Assembly: GCF_963675165.1 (NCBI RefSeq)
Contig: NC_087377.1
Location: forward strand, 15,000,198-15,064,197
Length of the DNA: 64,000 nt
Reading direction: 5' to 3'
From: Halichondria panicea
Lineage: Eukaryota; Porifera; Demospongiae; Suberitida; Halichondriidae
Both the position numbers and the translations under genes were made by a program. A model generated the notes under the pieces. That model worked only from the letters and a program-made list of their open reading frames with translations. It was not told the origin of the DNA and made no database searches. Of the stretch, positions 11,745 to 21,957 are shown one piece after another (within the stretch, counting starts at the first letter, position 1; each line of letters starts with the position of its first letter).

Positions 11745-12330
11745 CTATCATCTGCCCTCCCTTGACTATTTCTTTTAATGGTTTTGTGACGCACAATATT
11801 CTACTGCTGATGAAAACGGCAACTATTTTATATGCTTTTTATATGAGGGCTATACCTATACTGGATTTTTCCTGGTTGGTAACAACTCAACAACTTGCAC
11901 TGGAAACGGCATTACTGGTGCCTTAATTATGCTTAGTCGTAAGACATGCAATTTATAGTTGCAGTTGCACAATATTCTACTGCTGATGAAAACGGCAACT
12001 ATTTTATATGCTTTTTATATGAGGGCTACTTATACAATTGGGACACTGGGTTTTTCCTGGTTGGTAACAACTCAACAACTTGCACTGGAAACGGCATTAC
12101 TGGTGCCTTAATTATGCTTAGAGATTCTAATAGTAAGACATGCAATTTACAGTTGCAGTTGCCTCATCTTCATTACTTATCCTCGATGTTGTCATACCTG
12201 TTGTGAGTGTGGTGGCTGTACTAGCTCTAGTTGTACTGGGTGTTTGCTCATCTGTTGATTTTAAAAGATCCACAAACTGGAATTTCCAAACTATGGAACA
12301 GTATAGGAACCATGGAATGCTACAAGACCA
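11745..12330 (+). pseudogene. Relic: type-j CCP exon plus TM exon, with internal duplication
   Basis: A decayed type-j CCP exon starts after the TTCAAAAG acceptor at 11745. Part of it is tandemly doubled (see 11792-12143). A TM exon follows from about 12152, beginning with the codons for VAVASSS-like sequence and keeping VVIPVVSVVAVLALVVLG, but it is damaged after VVLG so that the GGAVYGY segment is lost. Sister copies at 49325-49734 and 58333-58779 keep the TM exon intact. No signal peptide or IgGFc exon is attached, so it is not expected to be a working gene. Confidence 0.8.
11792..12143. repeat. 176-bp tandem duplication in relic
   Basis: The block starting CACAATATTCTACTGCTGA at 11792 is repeated starting at 11968, two copies with a period of 176 bp. 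It covers most of the type-j CCP relic and the intron start. The sister relics at 49325 and 58333 have a single copy, so the duplication is local and recent. Confidence 0.8.
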
Positions 12331-12947
12331 TGAAAACCATGCATGGACCATAACAGTAGGAACTATATTAAGGTGTTTCAGACCGTAAAAACTGATCGCT
12401 GTCAACATTATTAATAGGTATTTAAAGAATTATCATTTTGCTAATGAAATTATTACTTTTACTCGATTGTCGATCACTAAACTCACTTTTAGCACAACAA
12501 TAAGAAGCACAACAATAATAAGCACAACAATAATAATTGCCTTTATTGACATCTGGGGTATTAAGATCGAATTTTCGTATGTGCATGGCATTGCATGGCA
12601 TGGATGGTATGAATATTGTAACGAAGTGATTATCAGAGACATCTGGACTCAATATTGAGATCAAATTACTATTATAACCGGAGACTGAGTAGTTCAACAA
12701 CAAAATATTGATCTTGTAATGCCCACATCACAGGTAACACTGCATGACTTCTTGTATGTTTTAAATTAACTATAGACTGATGTGACAATGTTAATAAGTG
12801 ATAAAATAATTTGTAGTGGTTCCCCATAAAAGAGAAAGACATGCAGTTGTTCTTGTGTATCACAAATTCAGAGCTAAGTGCAATTCAGTGGGAATGTTTT
12901 CACTCTTTAACTGTATAGTAAGCATATTTTGGTTGGAACACCAAAAA

Positions 12948-13140
12948 ACTGAGGACACCATAGACACCACGGGCACTACTGAACGCCACTGAGAAACTTT
13001 TGGACACCATAGACACCACGGGCACTACAGAACACCACTGAAAAACTGTAGGACACCATAGACACCACGGGCACTGAACGCCACTGAGAAACTGTAACAC
13101 ACCGTAGATACTATAGTACACCATGGGGCACTACTAAAAT
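12948..13140. repeat. 49-bp minisatellite, 3 units
   Basis: The unit contains ACCATAGACACCACGGGCAC followed by an ACTGAGAAACTG part; period 49 bp. Three units are followed by a degenerate terminal unit (ACACCGTAGATACTATAG). The same array has 5 units at 50291-50590 and 13 at 59321-60010. Confidence 0.9.
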
Positions 13141-13204
13141 AATAGTGTTGATAGACACTATTGGACACTATTGGACACTACAAAAGACACCATGTTGGAC
13201 ACTA

Positions 13205-13810
13205 GAGATACCAAGGCCGTAAGATGATTTTTTAGGTGGGGGGGGGGCAGAGAAAATGAATGGACTCTCTCCTTGCGATGCAGGGGGTGGGTCCGGGAGG
13301 GGAAACCGTCCCGCCGGAGGCGAACTTTTTACATTTGTATGTTCTCAGAGATAAACAGGAGAAAGATACATAAATGAAATAATCTGCATGTGAGAGCTAT
13401 AGCAAAATAGTTTATTCAATGTGGAAGCAAAGTCACGAGCAACTGCTTCCAAGCGACTCAGTTAGCGACTTGTATATATATATAGTAAGAATAAACGCTG
13501 AGGATTCATCAAGCTTCGTAAGAAGTAGGTCTTAATTAGTTCGCCTACCTTCTCATCATGGGCAGGCTGAGGTACTGAAGAGAAAAAAGAATGAATGCTC
13601 CTTGTGCCATAGTGAGCTCTATAGCTATATAAATTTCAGCTGCATTGGATCAACTTACTTTAGTTACTGTACAGTTTTGTTGCAACAAACCACATGCATT
13701 TAACCAATGTGGTTAGATTAAAAGGCACTAAATATATATTATCAGGACTGTGATCTGCTGGACTCTGCAGAGGAGCCCCACCCCATTTCACTGTCTGAAC
13801 ACCAGGGGGC
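13205..13810. mobile_element. Unclassified insertion, G-rich left end
   Basis: Relative to 50650-50690 and 60070-60090, about 600 extra bases are present between GATAC and GACACAGCTT. The left part (GGCCGTAAGATG, a poly-G run, CCGCCGGAGGCGAACTTTTT) is related to 20368-20555, which ends with the complementary GGTTCTTACGGCC. So it is a dispersed repeat. I find no clear terminal inverted repeat or target duplication, and no gene. Confidence 0.5.
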
Positions 13811-14010
13811 TCAGACACAGCTTATTTCGTGGTTCTTACATCCAGTACTACTAACCCATATTTTCCTAAAATTAATATTCTCTATAATTATGGAATGCAA
13901 GGAAAAGGGATTCTTGTTGAAGTCTACTTTATAAACTGTCAGATGCCTATTTAGCACTACCGTACACGTGTACCAGAATGGCAGTACAAATATTCCAGTA
14001 TTATAAAGAC

Positions 14011-14546
14011 CTCTCTCATAATTATATACCGTATAATAAATTATGTGTATTACAGAATATTTGCAAGAGGGCTGTTCTATATTATATGCGAATTTTGCAT
14101 TTGGTTGTATTTAGGCCCCATTGCACTCTTCTGCCATGCACTCATGATAATAATGTTTATGCTATTTGCTTTCCTCAAGAAACCTTGTATATCCTTTCAA
14201 TTCGAGTTTGTTGTGGTGAAGGTACAAGGTAGACCCAACCAAATATGATTTGACAACCAAGCTAACGTAATACTATTCCTTAGGAAGCCATACTCCCTTA
14301 GACTCATGTTGCATAATAAAGTGTACATCTACTGACAGTGTTATGCAACAGAGCATGTTAGGAGTTTGTGTAATTGCAACAGTGTTAGGAGTTGCATGCA
14401 TTGGGGACAATAACATATGCCTTCCTTGCCAGGAAATGGGTAACTATAGCTATAGACATGTCTTAAAGCCTATACTGTGTGCTGATAGAACTACTATAGC
14501 TATAATAATAATTATAGCTTAGGTATAGTTAATCAGTTGCTATATA
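14011..14546 (+). promoter_or_regulatory. Class B upstream region of gene 2
   Basis: Strongly similar to 50880-51201 (gene 5) and 61120-61675 (gene 6), and unlike the class A regions of genes 1, 3 and 4. It contains an inverted pair GTTGCATAA (14308-14316) and TTATGCAAC (14341-14349), conserved in all three copies. Promoter role is inferred from position only. Confidence 0.4.
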
Positions 14547-17500
14547 ATGATGAGCTACAGAATTGCTACTTTGACCCTGTCAATAGTCATAATCACATTT
14601 GCTCACAAGAAAGCATTCTGTAATGCCCAAATCACAGGTAGACCCAAATTTCTAAGAAAACCAACGGCGAATTTGTTTCCAGCACTTGATGAGGGCGCAT
14701 CTAGGATCAATGGACAATTTAAGACTACTACATACATAGATCTATAATTATACAAAAAACTCAGTCCCCAAATGATTTGTTTTTGTTCATCACAAACCCA
14801 AAGTCAAGTGATGTTAGTTTCACAGTCACTCCAATTAATCTTAGTGGTAGTGTTTCAACATCTTCTACTATTGTAAACATCCCTTCTAGTTTTGAAGTTT
14901 TATCTGTCATTGAAAGAAACAAGGGAATCATAGTTGAAGCTGGCGGAAGTGTCAATGTGTATGGGATTTCTTCCCATATTTTTAGTGCAGATGCCTATTT
15001 AGCATTACCCTGTACTGTAATGGAAGTGGATGAATATGAATATTATGGAATCTCCTATGTCAATGTTAATAGCCGTCCTAGTGTGATTTTGTTGGTGGCT
15101 TGTGAAAATGAAACTATTGTCAAATTTGATTCCTCAACAATAACACTCAATAGTATGGAGACGTATCAGATGGAAAGTGTTAATGATATCACAGGAACAA
15201 GAATAACTAGCTCCAAACCTTTGTCTGTGTTTAGTGGATCTGAGTGTGCTAATGTTCCTCAAGTTGTAGGAGCTTGTGACCACCTGGTTGAACAAGTGCC
15301 TCCGACTGTGACATGGGGCTTAAATTCCTCGTGGCATCTCTCGAGGGTAGATCTTCTGGTGAACGTATTCGTGTTCTTAGTGCCCGAGCAACAAGTGTAG
15401 CTGTGAACTGTAACACTGACATATTAGTCAGTGAATTCCAGTTACAGAGTGGAGGGAGCTTCAGAGAATTTGAATTACCTATTAGCAGTTTCTGTAGCAT
15501 TGAATCCACTTCTCCAGTACTGGTCGCCCAGTATGCATATGGTGGTATGAGTGATGGCATGGGAGACCCATTCATGATGATAATCCCTCCAATTGAGCAG
15601 TTTACAAATAACTATTTAGTTGAGAGTTTCACTATTTTCACATCCAACTATGTCACGATGTATGTTTCTTCTGAGTTTTCAAGCTGCACAAATATTGTTA
15701 GACAATTCCGTTGTTTCTGGGTGGCAGAAAGTTTTTTGTTCAAACGGAGAAGTTTGTGGCCACATAAGTCGAACAAGTGTGTCTACTGGAGCACATTCTA
15801 TCAGCCATCAAAACAGCTCAGCTGTTCTAGGTGTTTCAGTGTACGGATTCGGCTCTTTCAGTTCTTACGGTTACCCTGGAGGCATGAGATTATCTCCCAT
15901 ACAATGCAACTGTGGTCAAAATTCTATTTGTTTGAATAACATGGGACAGTTCAACTGTAGCTGCTTGAATGGATTTGTGGCTTCATTGTCTGAAACAGAT
16001 GAAATTGTCTGTACCAGTAAGTTGAGTATTTAATTGAAGATGTCATTCACTTTTTCTTTCTTTTCATTGCAGCCATAACCTGTCCTCCCTTGACTACTCC
16101 TTCCAATGGCTCTGTGACATACAGTGCCATTGCTAATCAAAATGACACCTATGCCTTTGATGTGGTAGCTACCTACAACTGTTTCGCTGGGTTTTCTCTT
16201 GTCAGCGACAATACAAGGAACTGCACTGGAGATGGCAGTAGCACTACTGGTGCTTTTGCTGGTATAGCTCCAATCTGTGCAGGTAGGCTTACACAATATT
16301 TCAGGACTTGTGTATACAGGCTTCTCTACTACAGCTATAACATGCCCTCCACTTTCAAACCCAACGAACGGCTCTGTGTCATATTCAAATGTGCCTGGTC
16401 AAGGCAACAGCTATGATTTCAATGTCGAGGCTACCTACAGTTGTGATACTGGATATTCACTAGTTGATAACAACACAAGGACTTGCACTGGAGATGGAAG
16501 TAGCACTACTGGTTCTTTTGATGGAGAATCACCAATTAACTTGTGTAGGTGAGTCAATGAAAAACACCAAACTGTACTCCATTTTATTTATATACAGTCA
16601 TTACCTGCCCTCCCCTGAATGATCCTTCCAATGGTACTGTGACTTACAATGTTGAGAGTGATAATTTAGAGTTTGGAACGCAGGCAATATATAGTTGTGA
16701 CAATGGATTTTCTCTGGTTGGTAATACGACCAGAACTTGCACTGGAGATGGCAGTAGCACTACTAGTTCTTTTGATGGAGAAGCACCAACTTGTGAAGGT
16801 GAGTATCCAGTTAACATTCTGCAATAAGAATAATGTGTGTGTCTTGTGACTCAAGGTGTACTCCATCTTTTTGATTATTCCATGCAGCCATAATGTGCCC
16901 TGCTCTAAGTGACCCAATTAATGGTGAAATAGACTATGATGGTGGAGATACTTCTACTAACAACAACCAAATTCCTTTTGGTACGATGGCCACCTACACT
17001 TGTGTCATTGGTTTTGCTCTGATTGGTAATGACATAAGAACGTGTACTGGAGATGGCAGTAGCACTACTGGTGCATTTAGTGGAATTGATCCAACTTGTG
17101 AACGTGAGTGACACCAAATAATTTTAAGCTTACTAATCAATTTTCAATTATGCAGCCATAACCTGTCCTCCTTTGATGACCCCAACCAATGGCACTGTGT
17201 CTTATGGCGGAGTTCCTACTGATGTAAATGGTAACTTGTCGTTCAATGTAATGGCTACTTACAGTTGTGACACTGGGTTTGCACTGGTTGGTAACAGCTC
17301 AAGGATTTGCACCGGAGACGGGATGAGTGTCAATGGTGGCTTTAATGGAACAGCTCCAACTTGTGACCGTGAGTGCTCTTCACACACTTAACTTGCAACT
17401 GTAAACCCTCTCTCCTCTCCAACTGTCTACAGCTATAACCTGCCCTGCTGTGGCAGCGCCGAGTAGTGGCAGTGTTGACTTTGGTGGAGCCTCATCTGAT

Positions 17501-20095
17501 GGAAACAGCAACTATATGCCTTTGATGTGATAACTAATTACAATTGTGATAATGGATTTTCTCTGGTTGGTAATAGCTCGAGGACGTGTACTGGAGATGG
17601 CAGTAGCAATACTGGTGCTTTTGATGGAGCAGCTCCAACTTGTGAACGTAAGTGCATAATTATGCTTCTGTTATTGGACATTTTAACTCCCCTCCCACCC
17701 TACTCACCAGCTATAACTTTCCCTGGTGTTCCCACACCAAACAACGGCAATATTGACTTTGGTGGAGCCTCACTTGATGAAAATGGCACATATATTTTTG
17801 CTGTGGTGGCTACCTACGTATGTGACACTGGGTTTTATCTTGTTGGTAACGACTCAAGGATTTGCACTGGAGATGGGATGAGTGTCAATGGTGGCTTTAA
17901 TGGAACAGCTCCAACTTGTGACCGTGAGTGCTCTTCACACACAACGTTTAATTTGTAACTGTCAACCCTTTCCCCTCTCCAGCCATTACCTGCTTAACTG
18001 TAGCCATTCCGAACAACGGCAGTCTGGACTTTGGTGGAGCCTCACCTGATGTAAGGAACAACTATGCATTAAATGTAGTGGCTACCTACAACTGTGACAT
18101 TGGATTTTCTCTGGTTGGGGACCGAACAAGGATGTGCACTGGAGAAGGAAGTAGCAGCTCCGTTGGTACATTTGATGGGGTGGATCCAACTTGTGAACGT
18201 AAATGCATCATTATTTGATAGTAATTGTGTTAATTTTTAACTCCCCCCTCCAGCTATAACTTGCCCCAGTATTCCCTCAACAAACAACGGCAGTATTGAT
18301 TTTGGTAGAGCCTCGCCTAATGAAAACAGCACCTATGCGTTTAATGTGGTGGCTACCTACAACTGTGACACTGGATTTTCTCTGGTTGGGGACAACACAA
18401 GAAATTGCACTGGAGATGGCAACAGTATTATTGGTGCCTTTGATGGGTCAGCTCCAAATTGTCAGCGTGAGTTATAGGGCTATTATATTATATCGCTAAA
18501 TCACTCTTATTCTCTTTTTAACAGTGATTACCTGTTTTCCGTTGACTGATCCTTTCAATGGTTTTGTAACATACAGTTCTACTGTAAATAGCAATTACGT
18601 CTTTGATGTGGTGGCTACCTACAGTTGTGACACTGGCTTTTTTCTGGTTGGTAACGACTCAAGGACTTGCACTGGAGATGGCAGCAGCATTACTGGTGCC
18701 TTTGATGGCCTAGTTCCAAGCTGCGAAGGTAGACTATAATCAAAAAAATATGGGCATACATTTTTGTTTTAAGATTTGGATTATCATTTACGCTACAGCT
18801 ATAACATGCCCACCACTTTCCAATCCAACCAACGGCTCTGTTTCTTATTCGAATGTGTCCGGTCAAAACAACAGTTACCCTTTCAATGTAACAGCTACCT
18901 ACAGCTGCAACTCTGGGTTTACTCTGGTTGGTAACAAGATAAGGAATTGCTTTGGAGATGGCAGTAGTACTATTGGTTCATTTGATGGGTTGGCTCCAGC
19001 ATGCAAAGGTATACTATATATATACATGCACTTCTAATGAAACCACTTACTTGTATTTACAGCAACAACTTGTTCTCCTCTTGCCGACCTACTTAACGGG
19101 ACTATATCATATTCTGCTGCCGCTGATGGTTTGGGAAATTATGTATTCAATGTGACGGCTAACCACAGTTGTGACACTGGGTTTGATCTGGTTGGTAACA
19201 ACCGAAGGACTTGCAGTGGAGATGGCAGTATTATTACGGGTACTTTTGACGGAGAAGCTCCATCTTGTGAACGTGAGAATAATTAATGCATGATGGCATT
19301 ATCTACAAAAATCAATCCCTCACTGACAAGATTATAGTCGATACGCCCTCGATAATAGTTAAATTACGAGCATGAGATATGTTTTTGGTGTTAATATTAT
19401 ATAGTGTCCCAATGGACCCCTTAATTGAGGGTAATCCGTATAGCCCTGAGTCAGAAGGAAAACTATAACATTAATGCTGGCACATGATCTCCAACCAATA
19501 AAGTTAGTCACATGACCATGCTTTAAGTGTGTCTTACATTAATATTTCCTGCAATACAAAAAAACTGAGACATTGATAAAATGGATTCAAACGTAGCCAG
19601 GTACAAGCTGCATAAATGGCAGGCTGTGCAAGGCTAGAGGTCACATGACTAGCACTGATCCTTTATAGAATACACCTAGCCAAGATCATGTGTTTTAATG
19701 CTGGTGTACAGTAGCTATATACTTGAATAGATTATGTGGTGCACAGGCAAACACAGATTACAATACCTAATTTTATAGTGTGTTCTAATAATTATTATGC
19801 CTAGAGCTTTGGCTAAATCTATAGAGGTAGCTAGCTAGCAAAATGTGTTATAGTTTCAAAACAACTGATATATATGTTACTGTACCTATTTTCAATGTGT
19901 TTTTCTTATTAAAATGTCACAGCTGCAGTTGCCTCATCTTCATCACTTATCCGAGATGTTGTCATACCTGTTGTGAGTGTGATGGCTGTACTAGCTCTAG
20001 TTGTACTGGGTGGAGCTGTTTATGGATACATTAAAGTGATAAGCCATCTGTTCAAGTTACAAAAGGCTGAAACTGGGACTGCTAAACTGTTGTAA
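14547..20095 (+). pseudogene. Gene 2: IgGFc-EGF-CCP(x12)-TM, broken
   Basis: Same architecture as gene 1. Exons: signal peptide 14547-14637 (MMSYRIATLTLSIVII); IgGFc-EGF about 14770-16016; CCPs 16073-16282, 16335-16548, 16598-16798, 16888-17103, 17156-17368, 17433-17647, 17711-17923, 17983-18198, 18254-18466, 18525-18728, 18799-19008, 19063-19272; TM 19923-20095 after a 650-bp intron. Lesions: a microinversion over the IgGFc exon start and its acceptor (14646-14767); a 1-base deletion at 15322-15324 and a 2-base deletion at 15676-15679; a 4-base insertion near the end of CCP2; a 2-base insertion in CCP6 (about 17515). CCP7 has lost its first Cys (ITF for ITC) and is an i/f chimera. CCP8 and CCP9 are cassette types not seen in the other full-length genes. 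The TM exon is intact. Most likely a recent pseudogene or donor copy. The homopolymer deletions could be sequence errors, but the inversion is hard to explain that way. Confidence 0.8.
14646..14767 (-). other. Microinversion in gene 2 intron 1 / exon 2
   Basis: These 122 bp match the reverse complement of gene 6 at about 61769-61900. The inverted part holds most of intron 1, its acceptor and the first codons of the IgGFc exon: the reverse frame reads FLRKPTANLFPALDE, which in gene 6 is the antisense of the same place. After 14768 the forward homology resumes (AATGATTTGTTTTTG). Confidence 0.9.
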
Positions 20096-21459
20096 TCAAA
20101 ACATTATGTGCATCTGATTACAATCAACTGCAAGCTAGCCATTTTGATATAAGTCACCAGTTTCAGTGATGCTAATAATTATATGTTTTATCAGTAATTG
20201 CTTAAGATAAAAGCTTCTTCTATACGTAAGTAGCTAGTTGACAACATAATTGTAATATAGAGTCTACTATAGTCGACATAATAACACTTCATTGATGTTA
20301 TATTTTAATTATAAGTTGTACGGTACAGTAGAGTTAGCATTGATCAAGTTCTTTTGTTTGTATTTAGTAGGGGGGCACAGCTGATAAATGGTATTCATTC
20401 AGAGGGGGGGTGTTCTCCCCCGCCAGAGACGAACTTTTTTTATATTCTCAGAGATTTTAGTGAAAGATACATATTAAACTGCATGTCTGCATGAAATAAT
20501 CTGTAGGTTAGTTTGAGCAGGTGAGCCCCCTAGCCTCCCTGGTTCTTACGGCCATGTTAAAGGTACAGATAAAATTCAACGTGTGTTTTGTGCTCTGCGC
20601 ATGGTATTATTAAATGTTTATATGGTATAAGGTTTCCCTCTCCTGTTCCATGAAAACAAGCAAAGTTAATAAGGGGTTTTCTTAGAAGTTGTGGACAATC
20701 ATAATCATTAGTGAATAAAGGAAGTCAGGGCTTGTACAAATGTACTTGTTTATATCACTTGTTAGGACTCAGGAAACCTTGTAGAAGCAACTACCTAGAA
20801 TGAAGCTAATGAGGTGTGTATTAATTATGCGGCAACATGGTCATTACTACCTGTGCATGCATGCATATCAAAGTTATTGGGCACCTTCCTGTGAGACTGA
20901 GTGACTGAGTGACTGAGTGTACACAATTTTATAGTGCTGATTGCTATCTTTTAAATCTGGGCTGCTGTAAATTGTATTGTGTACATCATCATGGAAGAGG
21001 AGTAAAGATCTATAGGTAAAGCCTGTAAAGATGGTCGAGCCCTAGGCCTTTTTTCTTTCTTAATCAGTTTAGCAACAACATTATTAAGTAACTTCCAATA
21101 TTGTCACGGGGAACGATTTACTTTCATACATATGCATGCATGTGGTGCCCTAAAATTAACACACAAGCACAAAATAGATTAATAAGACCACACTGGCTGG
21201 TGCAGCTACAGCCTAACTCTGCTCTTAGACTATATATAGCCGTAGTCTGTAGCAAATTGTGATAATTGATCTCACAACCTTTTCTTTGGCATCATACTAT
21301 CTAAAACATGCATTAATAGCTTTTACGGTTGGCTTCTTGGTCTTGTTTACTTTGATGGGCTCAAAAAGCCTTATACTCTTATTGGATGTGTTAGTGATTT
21401 GCAACAAAGTCACTCCTACCTACATAATGGCATGGCTCGCATACCTTGCACAGGTGTAT
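20096..21459. other. Intergenic region after gene 2, no gene seen
   Basis: No supportable gene. The part from about 21060 (AACATTATTAAGTAAC, GTCACGGGGAACGATT) onwards is duplicated at 35162-35540 upstream of gene 4. At 20368-20555 is a fragment related to the G-rich insertion at 13205-13810. Confidence 0.5.
20368..20555. repeat. Dispersed repeat fragment
   Basis: Poly-G stretches, CTCCCCCGCCAGAGACGAAC and the following AGATTTTAGTGAAAGATACA resemble 13240-13375. The right end GGTTCTTACGGCC is complementary to the left end of the 13205 insertion. Possibly another copy of the same unclassified element. Confidence 0.5.
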
Positions 21460-21957
21460 GTATGAGCTATTTAATGAGCTACAGAATTGCTACTCTGGAC
21501 CATGACATAATCACGATATCAAAGTGTGCATGCACCTCATTCGAACCATACCAATATCAAACCATAAAACATCAAAGCCAACCAATCTTGTTTTCGTGTC
21601 TGTGTGTGTGTGTGTGTGTTTCCCCACTTTGAACCAGCTAATTACATGGATACAAACATTTTCAAGCAGTTTCATCTTTATTGCTATCTAGTCAGACACA
21701 TTCGAGCTTGTACCATTAGCTAGGCCTCAGGAAACCTACACTCTAATGCAAGTACCTAGAATGAAGCTAATGAAGTGTGTTATTGTCACTCTTACTTGTA
21801 TTGAGTGACAAACCTCACATACCTTCCAGGAACTAGCTATCATTTATTATTGCATGTGGTAGACCTCTACAAGAAACTGTAATTTATAGCTAATCTAGTG
21901 AGCATTGTTTGTCTCACTGAATAGACAGTTAATCAGTAACTAGATCTAGCTGCTAAA
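21460..21957 (+). promoter_or_regulatory. Class A upstream region of gene 3
   Basis: Near-identical to 1-483 and 35540-36124, beginning GAGCTATTTAATGAGCTACA. It holds a (TG)n run of about 10 units at 21601-21619, 338 bp before the ATG. Position and co-duplication with the gene suggest promoter and 5' UTR; no core element is evident. Confidence 0.45.

Larger units (their letters stand above)
12713..14010 (+). pseudogene. IgGFc relic interrupted by minisatellite (relic 2)
   Basis: A signal-peptide exon end (CTTGTAATGCCCACATCACAG, donor GTAAC) lies at 12713-12733. At 12815-12898 is a decayed start of the IgGFc exon (TTCCCCATAAA ... GTTGTTCTTGTGTATCACAA). The matching downstream piece, equivalent to the GGGATCCTTGTTGAAGC region, lies at about 13890-14010. 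Between them are the minisatellite and an inserted G-rich segment. Copies: 50066-50870, 59085-61150 and, without the minisatellite, 33858-34240. Confidence 0.75.

Noticed and set aside
12900-13124. Reverse ORF across the minisatellite
   Set aside because: The 49-bp unit is not a multiple of three, so the frame is not preserved between units; it is open by chance.
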